Below, in pieces: positions 27,177 through 36,186 of a stretch of DNA of 64,000 nucleotides. The notes below the pieces were generated by a model that was not told the DNA's origin, did no database searches, and saw nothing but the letters and a program-made list of their open reading frames with translations. The stretch is from an uncultured Lachnospiraceae bacterium. Lineage in GTDB: Bacteria; Bacillota; Clostridia; Lachnospirales; Lachnospiraceae. Numbering within the stretch: position 1 is the stretch's first letter; every line of letters starts with the position of its first letter. The position numbers were made by a program, and so were the translations under genes. Where the stretch lies: assembly GCA_947631505.1 (NCBI GenBank), contig CANRLR010000003.1, positions 1 to 64,000 of the forward strand, read 5' to 3'.

Positions 27177-28787
27177 ATGAAGCTGGAGTTTATTGGGGCA
27201 GACCATGAAGTGACAGGAAGCTGTCATTTCATGGAGGTGGGAAATCAGAGATTCTGTATTGATATCGGTATGGAGCAGGGACAGAATCTGTTTGAAAAAC
27301 AGGAGATCCCGGTGAATCCATCGGAAATTGATTTTATTTTACTGACTCATGCCCATATTGATCATACAGGATTACTTCCTATGTTGTATGCAAGAGGTTT
27401 TCGTGGTCAGGTGTATGCCACAAAGGCTACGGTACAATTAAGTCAGATTATGCTGCGGGACAGTGCACATATTCAGCAATTTGAGGCAGAGTGGCGGAAT
27501 CGTAAAGCAAAACGCTCTGGAGGACAGATTTATGAGCCATTATATACGATGGAGGATGCATTAGGGGCAATTCGTCTTTTGGTGCCATGTGTCTATAATA
27601 CGAAAATACATATTTGTGATGAAGTGACGGTTCGATTTACGGATGTAGGACATCTGCTGGGCTCTTCATCCATAGAAGTATTTGCCACAGAGGATGGACA
27701 GGAGAGGACGGTTGTATTTTCCGGTGATCTGGGAAATGAAAATAAGCCGATCCTGCGAAATCCTATTTATACAAAAGCAGCCGATTACGTTGTGATGGAA
27801 TCTACTTACGGAGACCGGATTCACGGAGACAGTATACCGGATTATACCGGAGAATTAGCGGCGATTATTCAGGATACGTTCTCAAGGGGCGGAAATGTCG
27901 TTGTGCCATGTTTTGCTGTGGGAAGAACACAGGAGATGCTCTATTTTTTACGGCAGATCAAAGAGCAGAAATTAGTTACGATTCACCCTGATTTTGAGGT
28001 ATATGTAGACAGCCCGCTCGCTGTAGAAGCAACCAATATATTCGGCAGAAATGTACAGGAGTGTTTTGATGAGGAAGCCCGTGCTTTAGTAGAACGGGGA
28101 GTGAATCCCATTGGATTTCCGGGATTAAAGCTTTCTATTACAAGCGATGACAGTAAAGCGATTAACTTTGATATGCAGCCAAAAGTTATTCTGTCCGCTT
28201 CCGGTATGTGTGAGGCAGGACGAATCCGCCATCATTTAAAACATAATCTTTGGCGGCCGGAGAGCACGATTGTATTTGTGGGATACCAGACGAGGGGAAC
28301 TTTGGGACGCTCTCTTTTGGAAGGGGCAGAAGAGGTCAGGTTATTCGGTGAGACAATTGAGGTAAAGGCGAAGATCGTTAAAATTTCCGGTATCAGCGGC
28401 CATGCAGACAAAAAGGGGTTATTAAAATGGATCAATAGTTTTACAGAGAAACCGCCGAAGAGAGTATTTGTCGTGCACGGTGATGACAGAGTGTGTGATG
28501 AATTTGCCAGAACATTAACGGATTCCGGTTATATTGCTTCAGCACCATATAGCGGAACGGTATTTGATGTGATCCGTGGTGAATTTCTGACGCAGGCAGA
28601 ACCAGTGGCATTGAAGAAAAAGACGGCGGCGAAGAAACGTGCGGATGATATGTTCCAGCGTCTGATAACGGCAGGACAGCGGCTCATAGGGGTAATTCGC
28701 AAGAATGAGGGATTAAGCAATAAGGATACGGCGAAATTTACAGCCCAGATACACGCACTTTGTGATAAATGGGACAGGGATAAATAG
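27177..28787 (+). CDS. MBL-fold beta-CASP RNA nuclease (CPSF/TTHA0252-like)
   Basis: Zinc-dependent RNA-processing nuclease of about 536 residues. Metal-binding motif HAHIDHTG is near 58, DVGHLLGSSS and FSGDLGN supply further ligands, and the beta-CASP part (about 215-380) leads to SASGMCEAGRIRHHL and GTLGRSLL. ISGISGHADKKGL gives the last His. The C-terminal 80 residues are basic (KKKTAAKKRADD), perhaps for RNA contact. ATG 27177 follows GGAGG with 7 nt spacing. It differs from RNase J in lacking that family's C-terminal domain. Targets are unknown. Confidence 0.88.
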   Translation: MKLEFIGADHEVTGSCHFMEVGNQRFCIDIGMEQGQNLFEKQEIPVNPSEIDFILLTHAHIDHTGLLPMLYARGFRGQVYATKATVQLSQIMLRDSAHIQQFEAEWRNRKAKRSGGQIYEPLYTMEDALGAIRLLVPCVYNTKIHICDEVTVRFTDVGHLLGSSSIEVFATEDGQERTVVFSGDLGNENKPILRNPIYTKAADYVVMESTYGDRIHGDSIPDYTGELAAIIQDTFSRGGNVVVPCFAVGRTQEMLYFLRQIKEQKLVTIHPDFEVYVDSPLAVEATNIFGRNVQECFDEEARALVERGVNPIGFPGLKLSITSDDSKAINFDMQPKVILSASGMCEAGRIRHHLKHNLWRPESTIVFVGYQTRGTLGRSLLEGAEEVRLFGETIEVKAKIVKISGISGHADKKGLLKWINSFTEKPPKRVFVVHGDDRVCDEFARTLTDSGYIASAPYSGTVFDVIRGEFLTQAEPVALKKKTAAKKRADDMFQRLITAGQRLIGVIRKNEGLSNKDTAKFTAQIHALCDKWDRDK

Positions 28788-28813
28788 TACAAAGGAATGT
28801 GGAGGAAAAAAGA

Positions 28814-30580
28814 TTGCAACAGAAGACATCAGTGGATGAAATGACAAAAGAACGGCTAAAAGAGATTGTAGTGCATCATTTTTATTCTTTCTATGTTCAG
28901 AGGAATATGACCGATATGCTTGACCACGTGGATCCGGATGTTCGCTGGATTGGTTCTAAGGAGCATTTTATTGCCCGCAATAAAGAGGGTTTTCGCTCTG
29001 TTCTGAAAAAAGAACTGGAATATGTTCCGGTGGGATGTGCCATGAAGGTAGTGTCAGCAGAGACTGTACAGGTAGATGAACAGAGTTATTCCGTAAATGG
29101 AATATTGGAACTACGCATTCCGCAGGAAAAAGAAGTACAATATGCGTTTCTCTGTTTTACCATGGTAATTGTGTCGGAAGAAGAACAATATTCTATTGTT
29201 TCCATACATACTTCTTATCACGGCGTGAATCCTATTGGGAATACAGTGTCGGATAAGGGAAAATCCGTTTACTTTATGGCAGAGGATATCTATAATCAGA
29301 ATCAGCATGATACCCTGACCGGACTTTATACGATTGATTACTTTAAAAAAGAAGTAAAGAAAGTTCTGGAAGAGAATGACAGCCAGCACTTTGCATTGAT
29401 CTGTACGAATGTCAGCCATTTTGAACGGGTAAATAACATGTACGGTCTGAAGAGGGCGGACCAGATCTTGTCCGATCTTGCAAATATGATTACGTCCTGC
29501 AGCCTGCAGGTAAAAGTCAGCTGCCGCAGTGTGGCAGACCATTTTCTGGCTCTGGTATCATATGACAGTGAATCGGAATTAAAAGAGACCTTGGCAAGGC
29601 TCTGTGATGATTTTGGGCATAAAATGAAAATCCGATATCCAGATGCAAGACCGAGACTGGGAATAGGGGTATACCGTATTGTGGATAAAACGGGTGAAGT
29701 AGAGCGGATGGTTGAGTGTGCCAATATTGCAAGAAAGAGTCTTCGGTTTCAAAAGAAGGAAAATGTTGCGATGTATGATGCCGATGTGTTCCTTCGCATG
29801 GAGAGAGTCAAAGAAATTGAGAACTCCATGAGATATGCAATGGGAAACCGGGAATTTAAAGTATATCTTCAGCCGAAGTACAATTTGGAATCCGGGGAAA
29901 TCGTTGGGGCAGAAGCGTTGAGCCGCTGGATTCATGATGACGGAACCATGGAATATCCGGACGAATTTATACCGATTTTTGAGAAAAACGGGTTTATTGT
30001 GGATTTAGATTTTTATATGCTGGAAAATGTCTGTGAAATGTTAAGAAGGCGGCTGCAGGCAGAGAAGAAATGTGTTCCGATTTCCATAAATCAGTCCCGT
30101 GTTCTTTTAAATGATGAAGACTACCCGAAACGGTTTGCTAAAACGCTTCAACAATTTGCAATTCCGGCTGAATATATTGAATTAGAGCTGACCGAGAGGA
30201 TATTCAAAGAGGATTTATCTGAGATGGCGCGGATCATGGGGAAATTGAAAGAACTGGGGATTCAGTGGTCCATTGATGATTTCGGAACCGGATATTCTTC
30301 TCTGAACCTGCTGAAAGAACTGCCCGTTGATATTATTAAGCTGGACAAGTCCTTTTTGGATGAGACAGAAACTTCAGAGACAAGTAAGATTATCATACGC
30401 AAGACCGTGGAATTGACGCAGGAACTTTCCAAAAGCGTAGTCTGCGAGGGAGTGGAGACCGAATCTCAGGCGGACTATCTGCGAGGAATTCAATGTGATG
30501 TAGCACAGGGGTATCTTTATGCCAGACCAATGCCTATGTGCGAATTTGAAAAGCTGCTAGATGAGGAGATGGGAACGTGA
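28814..30580 (+). CDS. c-di-GMP phosphodiesterase: NTF2-like + degenerate GGDEF + EAL
   Basis: Cytoplasmic signalling protein of about 588 residues. Residues 1-140 resemble an NTF2/SnoaL-like sensor (HHFYSFYVQRNMTDMLDHV, SIHTSYHG). The GGDEF region (about 155-315) keeps HDTLTGLYTI, but the signature is replaced by SVADHF, so cyclase activity is unlikely. The EAL domain (about 330-580) is complete: GAEALSRW, INQSRVLL, ELTER, DDFGTGYSSL, KLDKSF, EGVET and QGYLYARPMP. It is predicted to hydrolyse c-di-GMP. TTG 28814, 8 nt after GGAGG, is preferred to GTG 28799. The stop overlaps the next start as GTGA. Confidence 0.88.
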   Translation: MQQKTSVDEMTKERLKEIVVHHFYSFYVQRNMTDMLDHVDPDVRWIGSKEHFIARNKEGFRSVLKKELEYVPVGCAMKVVSAETVQVDEQSYSVNGILELRIPQEKEVQYAFLCFTMVIVSEEEQYSIVSIHTSYHGVNPIGNTVSDKGKSVYFMAEDIYNQNQHDTLTGLYTIDYFKKEVKKVLEENDSQHFALICTNVSHFERVNNMYGLKRADQILSDLANMITSCSLQVKVSCRSVADHFLALVSYDSESELKETLARLCDDFGHKMKIRYPDARPRLGIGVYRIVDKTGEVERMVECANIARKSLRFQKKENVAMYDADVFLRMERVKEIENSMRYAMGNREFKVYLQPKYNLESGEIVGAEALSRWIHDDGTMEYPDEFIPIFEKNGFIVDLDFYMLENVCEMLRRRLQAEKKCVPISINQSRVLLNDEDYPKRFAKTLQQFAIPAEYIELELTERIFKEDLSEMARIMGKLKELGIQWSIDDFGTGYSSLNLLKELPVDIIKLDKSFLDETETSETSKIIIRKTVELTQELSKSVVCEGVETESQADYLRGIQCDVAQGYLYARPMPMCEFEKLLDEEMGT

Positions 30581-32124
30581 AGAAAATACGAAAGCCAGTA
30601 ATCCTGACATTAATGCTTATGACCGGTTTGACAGCAGCAGGATACTTTTTGCTGACAAAGGGCAGCGGTACAGAAGGAAGCCTGACGACACAGATACAAC
30701 AGCAACAAAGTGACTTGTTAATGGATAAAGCCTATCAGATTGATTTGGAACAAAGTGCCGTGGAGTTAAAAACAACAGGTGCGGGAAAAAATGTGTCAGA
30801 TTTTAAGACCCAAAATGCCTATCAGGCAAATACCCCGGCGGAGGCAAAAGGACGGCTGGAACATTTGATTCAGCGGACCAGTCCGTCTTTGAATGAACCT
30901 GTGATTGTATTGAATCCTTTTGGAACCTGTGAGGGGGCTATGTTTTTTTCTTTCCAAACTGCAAAGGCCGGAATGATCCGTTACACGATAACCGTTGCTG
31001 ACAGCTCCGTACCGGATTTTGTCCGTTATGTAAATAATGGAAAAGAAAATAATATGTCAAAGAAACATGAATTTGCAGTAAGCGGTTTTGTTCCGGGAAT
31101 GGAAAACTATTTGATTCTTGAGGTTCTAGATAAAAAAGGGAGGTCTCTTGAAAAAAAGGTCTACAAATATAATGCCCCGGCTTCTCAGGCTGCTAAAGCA
31201 GTTCTGCACGAGGAAACAAAAAATTCTGAGGAGCCAAAGAACGGATTGTTTGTTGTAATGCCATCGGGAGATAAAAAAATATATCTTTATGATAATTCCG
31301 GAGTGCTGCGGAGTACAATTCAGACAGAATCCGCACATGGAAGCCGTTTTTATCAGGTGGGAAATTCGGTGCTGTACCAAGTGTCCGGGACAAAGGTGGC
31401 AAAAGTATCAGGAACCGGACAGGTGATGGCGCTGGCACAGGTAAATGGCTATGGTAATATCATGGATTTTAGTTATGATGGCTATGATAACATATATTCT
31501 CTCGGCAGGAAAAAGGGAATTTACTATTTGCTTGGAACATCCTTTCAGACGGGAAAGACAACAGCGCTCTATCAATTTCCAAAGGGAATTGTCCCGGCCT
31601 CGCTTACGACACCATCCGGCGGCAGCGTTTATGTGTCATGTTCTTCTCCTTCTGGAATTGTGAAACTGGAGTCTTTGACGAGCAAAAAGCCAAAGGTATC
31701 CTTTGTTCTCGGAAAGGATACGGATTGGAAAAAAACAAAATGGAAGAAAAAAGTTTCCAAGGACAGTACAGTACCCCGCTGGAATTTGGCAGGAGCTGTA
31801 TTATATACGGATGAACGGGGGACAAAAGACAATCAGGATTCCATATCTGCTTATGTTCTGGATGGCAAAAAGGGAACCGGTGTTCAATTTACTGTAGACA
31901 GCAGGAAAAAATCGGTCGAGATCGTGAATGCTTATCCGGTCGGAGAGAATGGCAGATGTACCGGTGAGGTCTACAAGGGACATTTTATTATTACGAACCG
32001 GGAGGAAGGAGTGTATACCGAGTATGATATTGGCGGACTGGTGACGAGACGTTTTAAATTCGGAAAAACACTGGACAGTGTAACAAAGGTTTCATTAGAG
32101 GGAATCTGTTTTTATGCCGGTTAG
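30577..32124 (+). CDS. Extracytoplasmic arylsulfotransferase-like propeller, probably non-catalytic
   Basis: Exported or anchored protein of 515 residues with a basic N-terminus and hydrophobic helix at about 8-28. Residues 85-195 resemble the arylsulfotransferase N-terminal beta-sandwich (LNPFGTCEGAMFFSFQTAKA). Residues 210-510 show repeated beta blades typical of the ASST propeller, with a C-terminal SAYVLDGKKGTGVQF and YTEYDIGGLVTRRFKF similar to that family. The histidine-containing catalytic segments of ASST are not seen: the expected places read MDFSYDGYDNIYSLG and WNLAGAVLYTDERG. A binding rather than sulfotransfer role is inferred. The GTG start overlaps the phosphodiesterase stop, so the pair is translationally coupled. 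Confidence 0.6.
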   Translation: MKKIRKPVILTLMLMTGLTAAGYFLLTKGSGTEGSLTTQIQQQQSDLLMDKAYQIDLEQSAVELKTTGAGKNVSDFKTQNAYQANTPAEAKGRLEHLIQRTSPSLNEPVIVLNPFGTCEGAMFFSFQTAKAGMIRYTITVADSSVPDFVRYVNNGKENNMSKKHEFAVSGFVPGMENYLILEVLDKKGRSLEKKVYKYNAPASQAAKAVLHEETKNSEEPKNGLFVVMPSGDKKIYLYDNSGVLRSTIQTESAHGSRFYQVGNSVLYQVSGTKVAKVSGTGQVMALAQVNGYGNIMDFSYDGYDNIYSLGRKKGIYYLLGTSFQTGKTTALYQFPKGIVPASLTTPSGGSVYVSCSSPSGIVKLESLTSKKPKVSFVLGKDTDWKKTKWKKKVSKDSTVPRWNLAGAVLYTDERGTKDNQDSISAYVLDGKKGTGVQFTVDSRKKSVEIVNAYPVGENGRCTGEVYKGHFIITNREEGVYTEYDIGGLVTRRFKFGKTLDSVTKVSLEGICFYAG

Positions 32125-32196
32125 ATGATTTTTTGGTAATTTTCAATAAAAAACTTAAAAAAAATACAAATTATTTGTCATTTTTCAAAAAAACAG

Positions 32197-32226
32197 TTGA
32201 GATTCTATACAATAAAGTTGTATAAT
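32197..32226 (+). promoter_or_regulatory. Promoter of the transaldolase-transketolase operon
   Basis: TTGAGA (32197-32202), an 18-nt spacer, TATAAT (32221-32226), 40 nt upstream of the start codon. The flanking DNA is very AT-rich. Confidence 0.65.
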
Positions 32227-32266
32227 AAGCATATGATATAAATTAATTTTTAGGAGGGTATAAACA

Positions 32267-32923
32267 ATGAAATTTTTTGTCGACACAGCGAAAATTGAGG
32301 ACATTAAAAAAGCAAATGAAATGGGGGTAATTTGTGGAGTTACAACAAACCCATCCCTTATCGCAAAAGAAGGTGGCAGAAGTCAGGAAGATGTACTGAA
32401 AGAAATCGCATCCATTGTAGACGGACCGATCAGTGGTGAGGTTAAGGCTACAACAGTTGACGCAGAAGGAATGATTGCAGAGGGTAGAGAAATTGCGAAA
32501 CTTCATGAAAATATGGTTGTTAAAATTCCTATGACCGTTGAGGGATTAAAAGCAACCAAGGTACTTGCTTCCGAGGGAATTAAATGTAATGTAACATTAA
32601 TCTTCAGTGCGAATCAGGCACTTCTTGCAGCAAGAGCAGGAGCAGCATTTGTATCTCCATTCCTGGGACGTCTGGATGATATTTCCCAGCCGGGTATTGA
32701 TTTGATTCGTGATATTGCGGAAATCTTCTCTATTCATGGCATTGAAACTGAGATTATTGCAGCAAGTGTCCGCAATCCGATCCATGTAACGGACTGTGCA
32801 TTGGCAGGAGCTGACATTGCAACCGTACCATACGGTGTCATTGAGCAGATGACAAAACATCCGTTGACGGATATTGGTATTGAGAAATTCCAGAAAGATT
32901 ATATTGCTGTATTCGGAAACTAA
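32267..32923 (+). CDS. tal: Transaldolase (TalC/Fsa-like)
   Basis: Compact class I transaldolase of 218 residues, pentose phosphate pathway. [14 protein letters not shown] opens the barrel, [13 protein letters not shown] is near 26-38, and the Schiff-base lysine is in [13 protein letters not shown] near 85. The length matches the small TalC/fructose-6-phosphate aldolase group; activity cannot be separated between the two by eye. GGAGG sits upstream of ATG 32267. Two transketolase subunit genes follow, which supports the transaldolase reading. Confidence 0.93.
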   Translation: MKFFVDTAKIEDIKKANEMGVICGVTTNPSLIAKEGGRSQEDVLKEIASIVDGPISGEVKATTVDAEGMIAEGREIAKLHENMVVKIPMTVEGLKATKVLASEGIKCNVTLIFSANQALLAARAGAAFVSPFLGRLDDISQPGIDLIRDIAEIFSIHGIETEIIAASVRNPIHVTDCALAGADIATVPYGVIEQMTKHPLTDIGIEKFQKDYIAVFGN

Positions 32924-32973
32924 TGCAGTAAGTACAGGGAATTATATTAAAAGAATATAAGGAGAATATTTTT

Positions 32974-33810
32974 ATGAATGAATTAGAGCTTCAGAAAATG
33001 GCTGTTGAAGTTCGTAAAGGTGTTGTGACCGCTGTACATAGTGCGAAGTCAGGACATCCGGGCGGCTCATTGTCAGCAGCTGACATTTATACTTATCTTT
33101 TCTTCGAGGAACTGAATATTGATCCGGAAAATCCGGACAAGGCAGACCGTGACCGTTTTGTTCTGAGTAAAGGACATACCGCACCGGGATATTACTCGGT
33201 TCTCGCTAACCGGGGATTTTTCCCGGTGGAAGATCTGCCTACATTACGTCATGTAGGTTCTTATCTTCAGGGACATCCGGACAGAAAGCATATTCCGGGC
33301 GTTGACATGTCCAGTGGTTCTTTGGGACAGGGAATTTCTGCCGCAGTCGGCATGGCTCTTTCTGCCAAATTGAGTAATGATTCTTACCGTGTATATACAT
33401 TACTTGGTGATGGTGAAATTCAGGAAGGTCAGGTCTGGGAGGCTGCTATGTTTGCCGGACATAGAAAATTGGATAACTTTGTTGCCATTGTGGACAACAA
33501 CGGATTACAGATTGACGGCCCGGTAGATGAAGTCTGTTCCCCATATCCAATTGATGAGAAGTTTGAAGCGTTCGGATTCCATGTCATCAATGTGGATGGA
33601 CATGACTTCCAAGCATTAAAAGCTGCTTTTGATGAAGCAAAAGCAACCAAAGGTCAGCCGACCGCAATTATTGCCAAGACGCTGAAAGGAAAAGGTGTTT
33701 CCTTTATGGAAGGTCAGGCAAGCTGGCATGGTACCGCTCCAAATGATGAGCAGTACGCACAGGCCATGGAAGATTTGAAGAAAGCAGGTGAGTCTTTATG
33801 TCAGAAGTAA
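32974..33810 (+). CDS. tktN: Transketolase, N-terminal (thiamine-binding) subunit
   Basis: Thiamine-diphosphate-binding half of a split transketolase, 278 residues. HSAKSGHPGGSLSAADIYTYLFF near 22, LSKGHTAPGYYSVLA near 66, and the TPP/Mg motif GDGEIQEGQVWEAAMFAGHRKLDN near 145 are typical. The split two-gene form is common in Clostridia. It overlaps the C-terminal subunit gene by 13 nt, which favours equal synthesis. Confidence 0.95.
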   Translation: MNELELQKMAVEVRKGVVTAVHSAKSGHPGGSLSAADIYTYLFFEELNIDPENPDKADRDRFVLSKGHTAPGYYSVLANRGFFPVEDLPTLRHVGSYLQGHPDRKHIPGVDMSSGSLGQGISAAVGMALSAKLSNDSYRVYTLLGDGEIQEGQVWEAAMFAGHRKLDNFVAIVDNNGLQIDGPVDEVCSPYPIDEKFEAFGFHVINVDGHDFQALKAAFDEAKATKGQPTAIIAKTLKGKGVSFMEGQASWHGTAPNDEQYAQAMEDLKKAGESLCQK

Positions 33811-34739
33811 AAAAGATAGCTACTCGTGAAAGCTATGGTAATGCTCTTGCAGAACTTGGTGCAGAATTTGAAAACCTTGTCGTACTGGATGCAGACCTTG
33901 CAGCTGCCACAAAGACTGGCACTTTCAAGAAAGCTTTTCCAGAGCGGCACATTGACTGCGGTATTGCGGAGTGTAACATGATGGGAATTGCAGCAGGAAT
34001 CGCGACAACAGGAAAAGTTCCATTTGCCAGTTCTTTTGCTATGTTTGCAGCAGGACGTGCGTTCGAACAGGTTCGTAACTCCATTGCATATCCACAGTTA
34101 AATGTAAAGATTGGTGCTACCCATGCAGGTATCTCTGTTGGTGAAGATGGTGCTACTCATCAGTGTAATGAAGATATTGCCCTGATGCGTGCCATTCCGG
34201 GAATGACGGTAATCGTTCCTTCGGATGATGTAGAAGCAAAAGCTGCTGTTCGCGCAGCCTATCTCCATGAGGGTCCTTGTTATCTTCGTTTTGGAAGATT
34301 AGCGGTTCCGGTTATCAATGACAAGCCGGATTATAAATTTGAACTTGGAAAAGGTGTTGTACTTCGTGATGGTAAGGATGTGACAATTGTTGCTTCCGGG
34401 CTTCCGGTATCTAACTGTTTGGAAGCTGCTGAAAAGCTGGCGGCAGATGGAATTGATGCAAAAGTAATCAATATCCATACAATTAAACCTCTTGATGAGG
34501 AATTGATTTTGGCAGCAGCCAAAGAGACAGGAAGAGTTGTAACAGTAGAAGAACATTCCGTAATTGGCGGATTGGGAAGTGCTGTTTGTGACTTACTTTC
34601 TGAGAAAGCACCTACACCAGTTTGCAAAATTGGTGTAAATGATGTTTTCGGTGAATCTGGACCGGCAGTAGAGCTGGTTAAGAAATACGGTTTGGATGCG
34701 GACAGCATTTATGCAAAAGTAAAAGAATTTGCTAAATAA
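33798..34739 (+). CDS. tktC: Transketolase, C-terminal subunit
   Basis: Pyrimidine-binding and C-terminal half of transketolase, 313 residues. ECNMMGIAAGIATTGKVPFASSFAMFAAGRAFEQVR around 60-95 holds the catalytic Glu region; GATHAGISVGEDGATHQ follows. The C-terminal domain has VEEHSVIGGLGSAV. ATG 33798 lies inside the upstream gene, preceded by an AGGTGAG ribosome site. A GNRA-loop hairpin at 34770 follows the gene. Confidence 0.95.
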   Translation: MSEVKKIATRESYGNALAELGAEFENLVVLDADLAAATKTGTFKKAFPERHIDCGIAECNMMGIAAGIATTGKVPFASSFAMFAAGRAFEQVRNSIAYPQLNVKIGATHAGISVGEDGATHQCNEDIALMRAIPGMTVIVPSDDVEAKAAVRAAYLHEGPCYLRFGRLAVPVINDKPDYKFELGKGVVLRDGKDVTIVASGLPVSNCLEAAEKLAADGIDAKVINIHTIKPLDEELILAAAKETGRVVTVEEHSVIGGLGSAVCDLLSEKAPTPVCKIGVNDVFGESGPAVELVKKYGLDADSIYAKVKEFAK

Positions 34740-34769
34740 TGCAGCGGCCCTTTGAAGCAATTTATCTGT

Positions 34770-34791
34770 GCCCCGTACGAAAGTGCGGGGC
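34770..34791 (+). terminator. GC-rich hairpin between tktC and aroA
   Basis: A 9-bp stem (34770-34778 with 34783-34791, one T-G pair) closes a GAAA tetraloop. Only a weak T-rich tail (ATCTTGTAT) follows, so termination may be partial. Confidence 0.45.
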
Positions 34792-34820
34792 ATCTTGTAT
34801 ATCAGACGGAGGATTTATCA

Positions 34821-36143
34821 ATGAAACAATTTCACTTGAAACCCTTTTCAGACAAACCAAAATTGTTTGTCTGTGTACCCGGTTCAAAGAGCATGACGAA
34901 CCGTGCTCTTTTGCTGGCGGCACTGGCGGATGGAGTCAGCCGGTTAAAAGGTGTACTGTTCAGCGATGATTCACGGGTGTTTATGAAAGCGTTACAGACA
35001 GTGGGATTTGATGTGAAAATAGAAGAGGAGAAAAAGGAAGTACAGATTCACGGGTGGAATGGAGAAGTTCCCCAAAAGAGCGGGAGTGTCTATGTGGGAA
35101 GTGCCGGAACAGCAGCACGCTTTCTTACGGCGATGCTTGCCCTGTCCGGTGGAACTTATGAGATGACATCTTCAGAGCAGATGAAGAAAAGACCAATGCG
35201 TCCTCTCTTGGAGGCATTGGAGCAATTAGGTGTAATGTTTGAATATAAGGAGGAGCCTTACGCATTTCCTTTTGTTATCAAAGGTAGAAAATCAGTGGCG
35301 TGTCAGAAGATTCCTCTTAATATAGATAAAAGCAGCCAGTTCTTGAGTGCCCTTTTGCTTAGCGGGGTAATGGTGAAAGAGGGATTTATCATTGAGCTGA
35401 CGGGGGAACGGGATGCGAAAGCTTATGTGGAAATATCAATGAAAATGATGAAACAATTTGGTACCTATGTACGCCGGCTCAGTGAGCAGGAATATGAAAT
35501 ATCAGCGGGGTCCCATTATCAGGCAAGAGAATATCAGATTGAACCGGATGTTTCCGCCGCCTGCTATTTTTATGCTATGGCAGCGATAAACGGTGGAAGT
35601 GCCGTTGTAAAAAATGTTGATTTTTCAATTAGTCAGGGAGATATCCAGTTTTTGCGCGCATTAGAGAAAATGGGCTGCCGTTTGAAAGAAACAGCGGATG
35701 GAGTGCTTTTAGAAGCACCGGAACGTGGAAAATTAAGAGGAATTACGATAAATATGAGCAATTTTTCTGACCAGACAATGACATTAGCGGTGACGGCGAT
35801 TTTTGCAGAGGGCGAGACCGTGATAGAGGGAGTGGGACATATCCGTGGACAGGAATCTGACCGTATCCACGGCATTGCAACAGAATTGAACCGTATGGGG
35901 ATAATTTGTGAGGAAAGAGAGGAGGGATTACGTATTGTTCCGGATGAAAAGGTGCTTACTGAATATGAAGAGGGAAAAAGAACCGTAACCTTTGAGACTT
36001 ATGATGACCATCGTATGGCTATGGCATTTTCTGTCATTGGTTCAAAACTATGGGGGATTACCATTGATAATCCTCTATGCTGTCGGAAAACCTTTGAAAA
36101 TTATTTTGAAGTGTTGACAAATCTAGATTTAAGTTTAGAATGA
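34821..36143 (+). CDS. aroA: EPSP synthase
   Basis: 5-enolpyruvylshikimate-3-phosphate synthase of about 440 residues, joining shikimate-3-phosphate and PEP. PGSKSMTNRALLLAAL near 20, the YVGSAGTAARFLTAM loop near 93, IDKSSQFLSALLLS near 170 and DDHRMAMAFSV near 398 identify it. ATG 34821 is set by GGAGG at 34808-34812; an earlier in-frame start at 34752 has no ribosome site and would overlap the hairpin. The loop corresponding to GNAGTAMRP in class I enzymes is altered (GSAGTAARF). Other shikimate genes are not adjacent, but an aroD-aroK fusion lies 7.4 kb downstream. Confidence 0.93.
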   Translation: MKQFHLKPFSDKPKLFVCVPGSKSMTNRALLLAALADGVSRLKGVLFSDDSRVFMKALQTVGFDVKIEEEKKEVQIHGWNGEVPQKSGSVYVGSAGTAARFLTAMLALSGGTYEMTSSEQMKKRPMRPLLEALEQLGVMFEYKEEPYAFPFVIKGRKSVACQKIPLNIDKSSQFLSALLLSGVMVKEGFIIELTGERDAKAYVEISMKMMKQFGTYVRRLSEQEYEISAGSHYQAREYQIEPDVSAACYFYAMAAINGGSAVVKNVDFSISQGDIQFLRALEKMGCRLKETADGVLLEAPERGKLRGITINMSNFSDQTMTLAVTAIFAEGETVIEGVGHIRGQESDRIHGIATELNRMGIICEEREEGLRIVPDEKVLTEYEEGKRTVTFETYDDHRMAMAFSVIGSKLWGITIDNPLCCRKTFENYFEVLTNLDLSLE

Positions 36144-36186
36144 TAGATAGAAAAAGTTGTCACTACGTTATGGAGGAAATGACAAG

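Noticed and set aside
34752-34820. N-terminal extension of AroA
   Set aside because: It overlaps a GC-rich hairpin and lacks a ribosome site; ATG 34821 begins at the expected family start.
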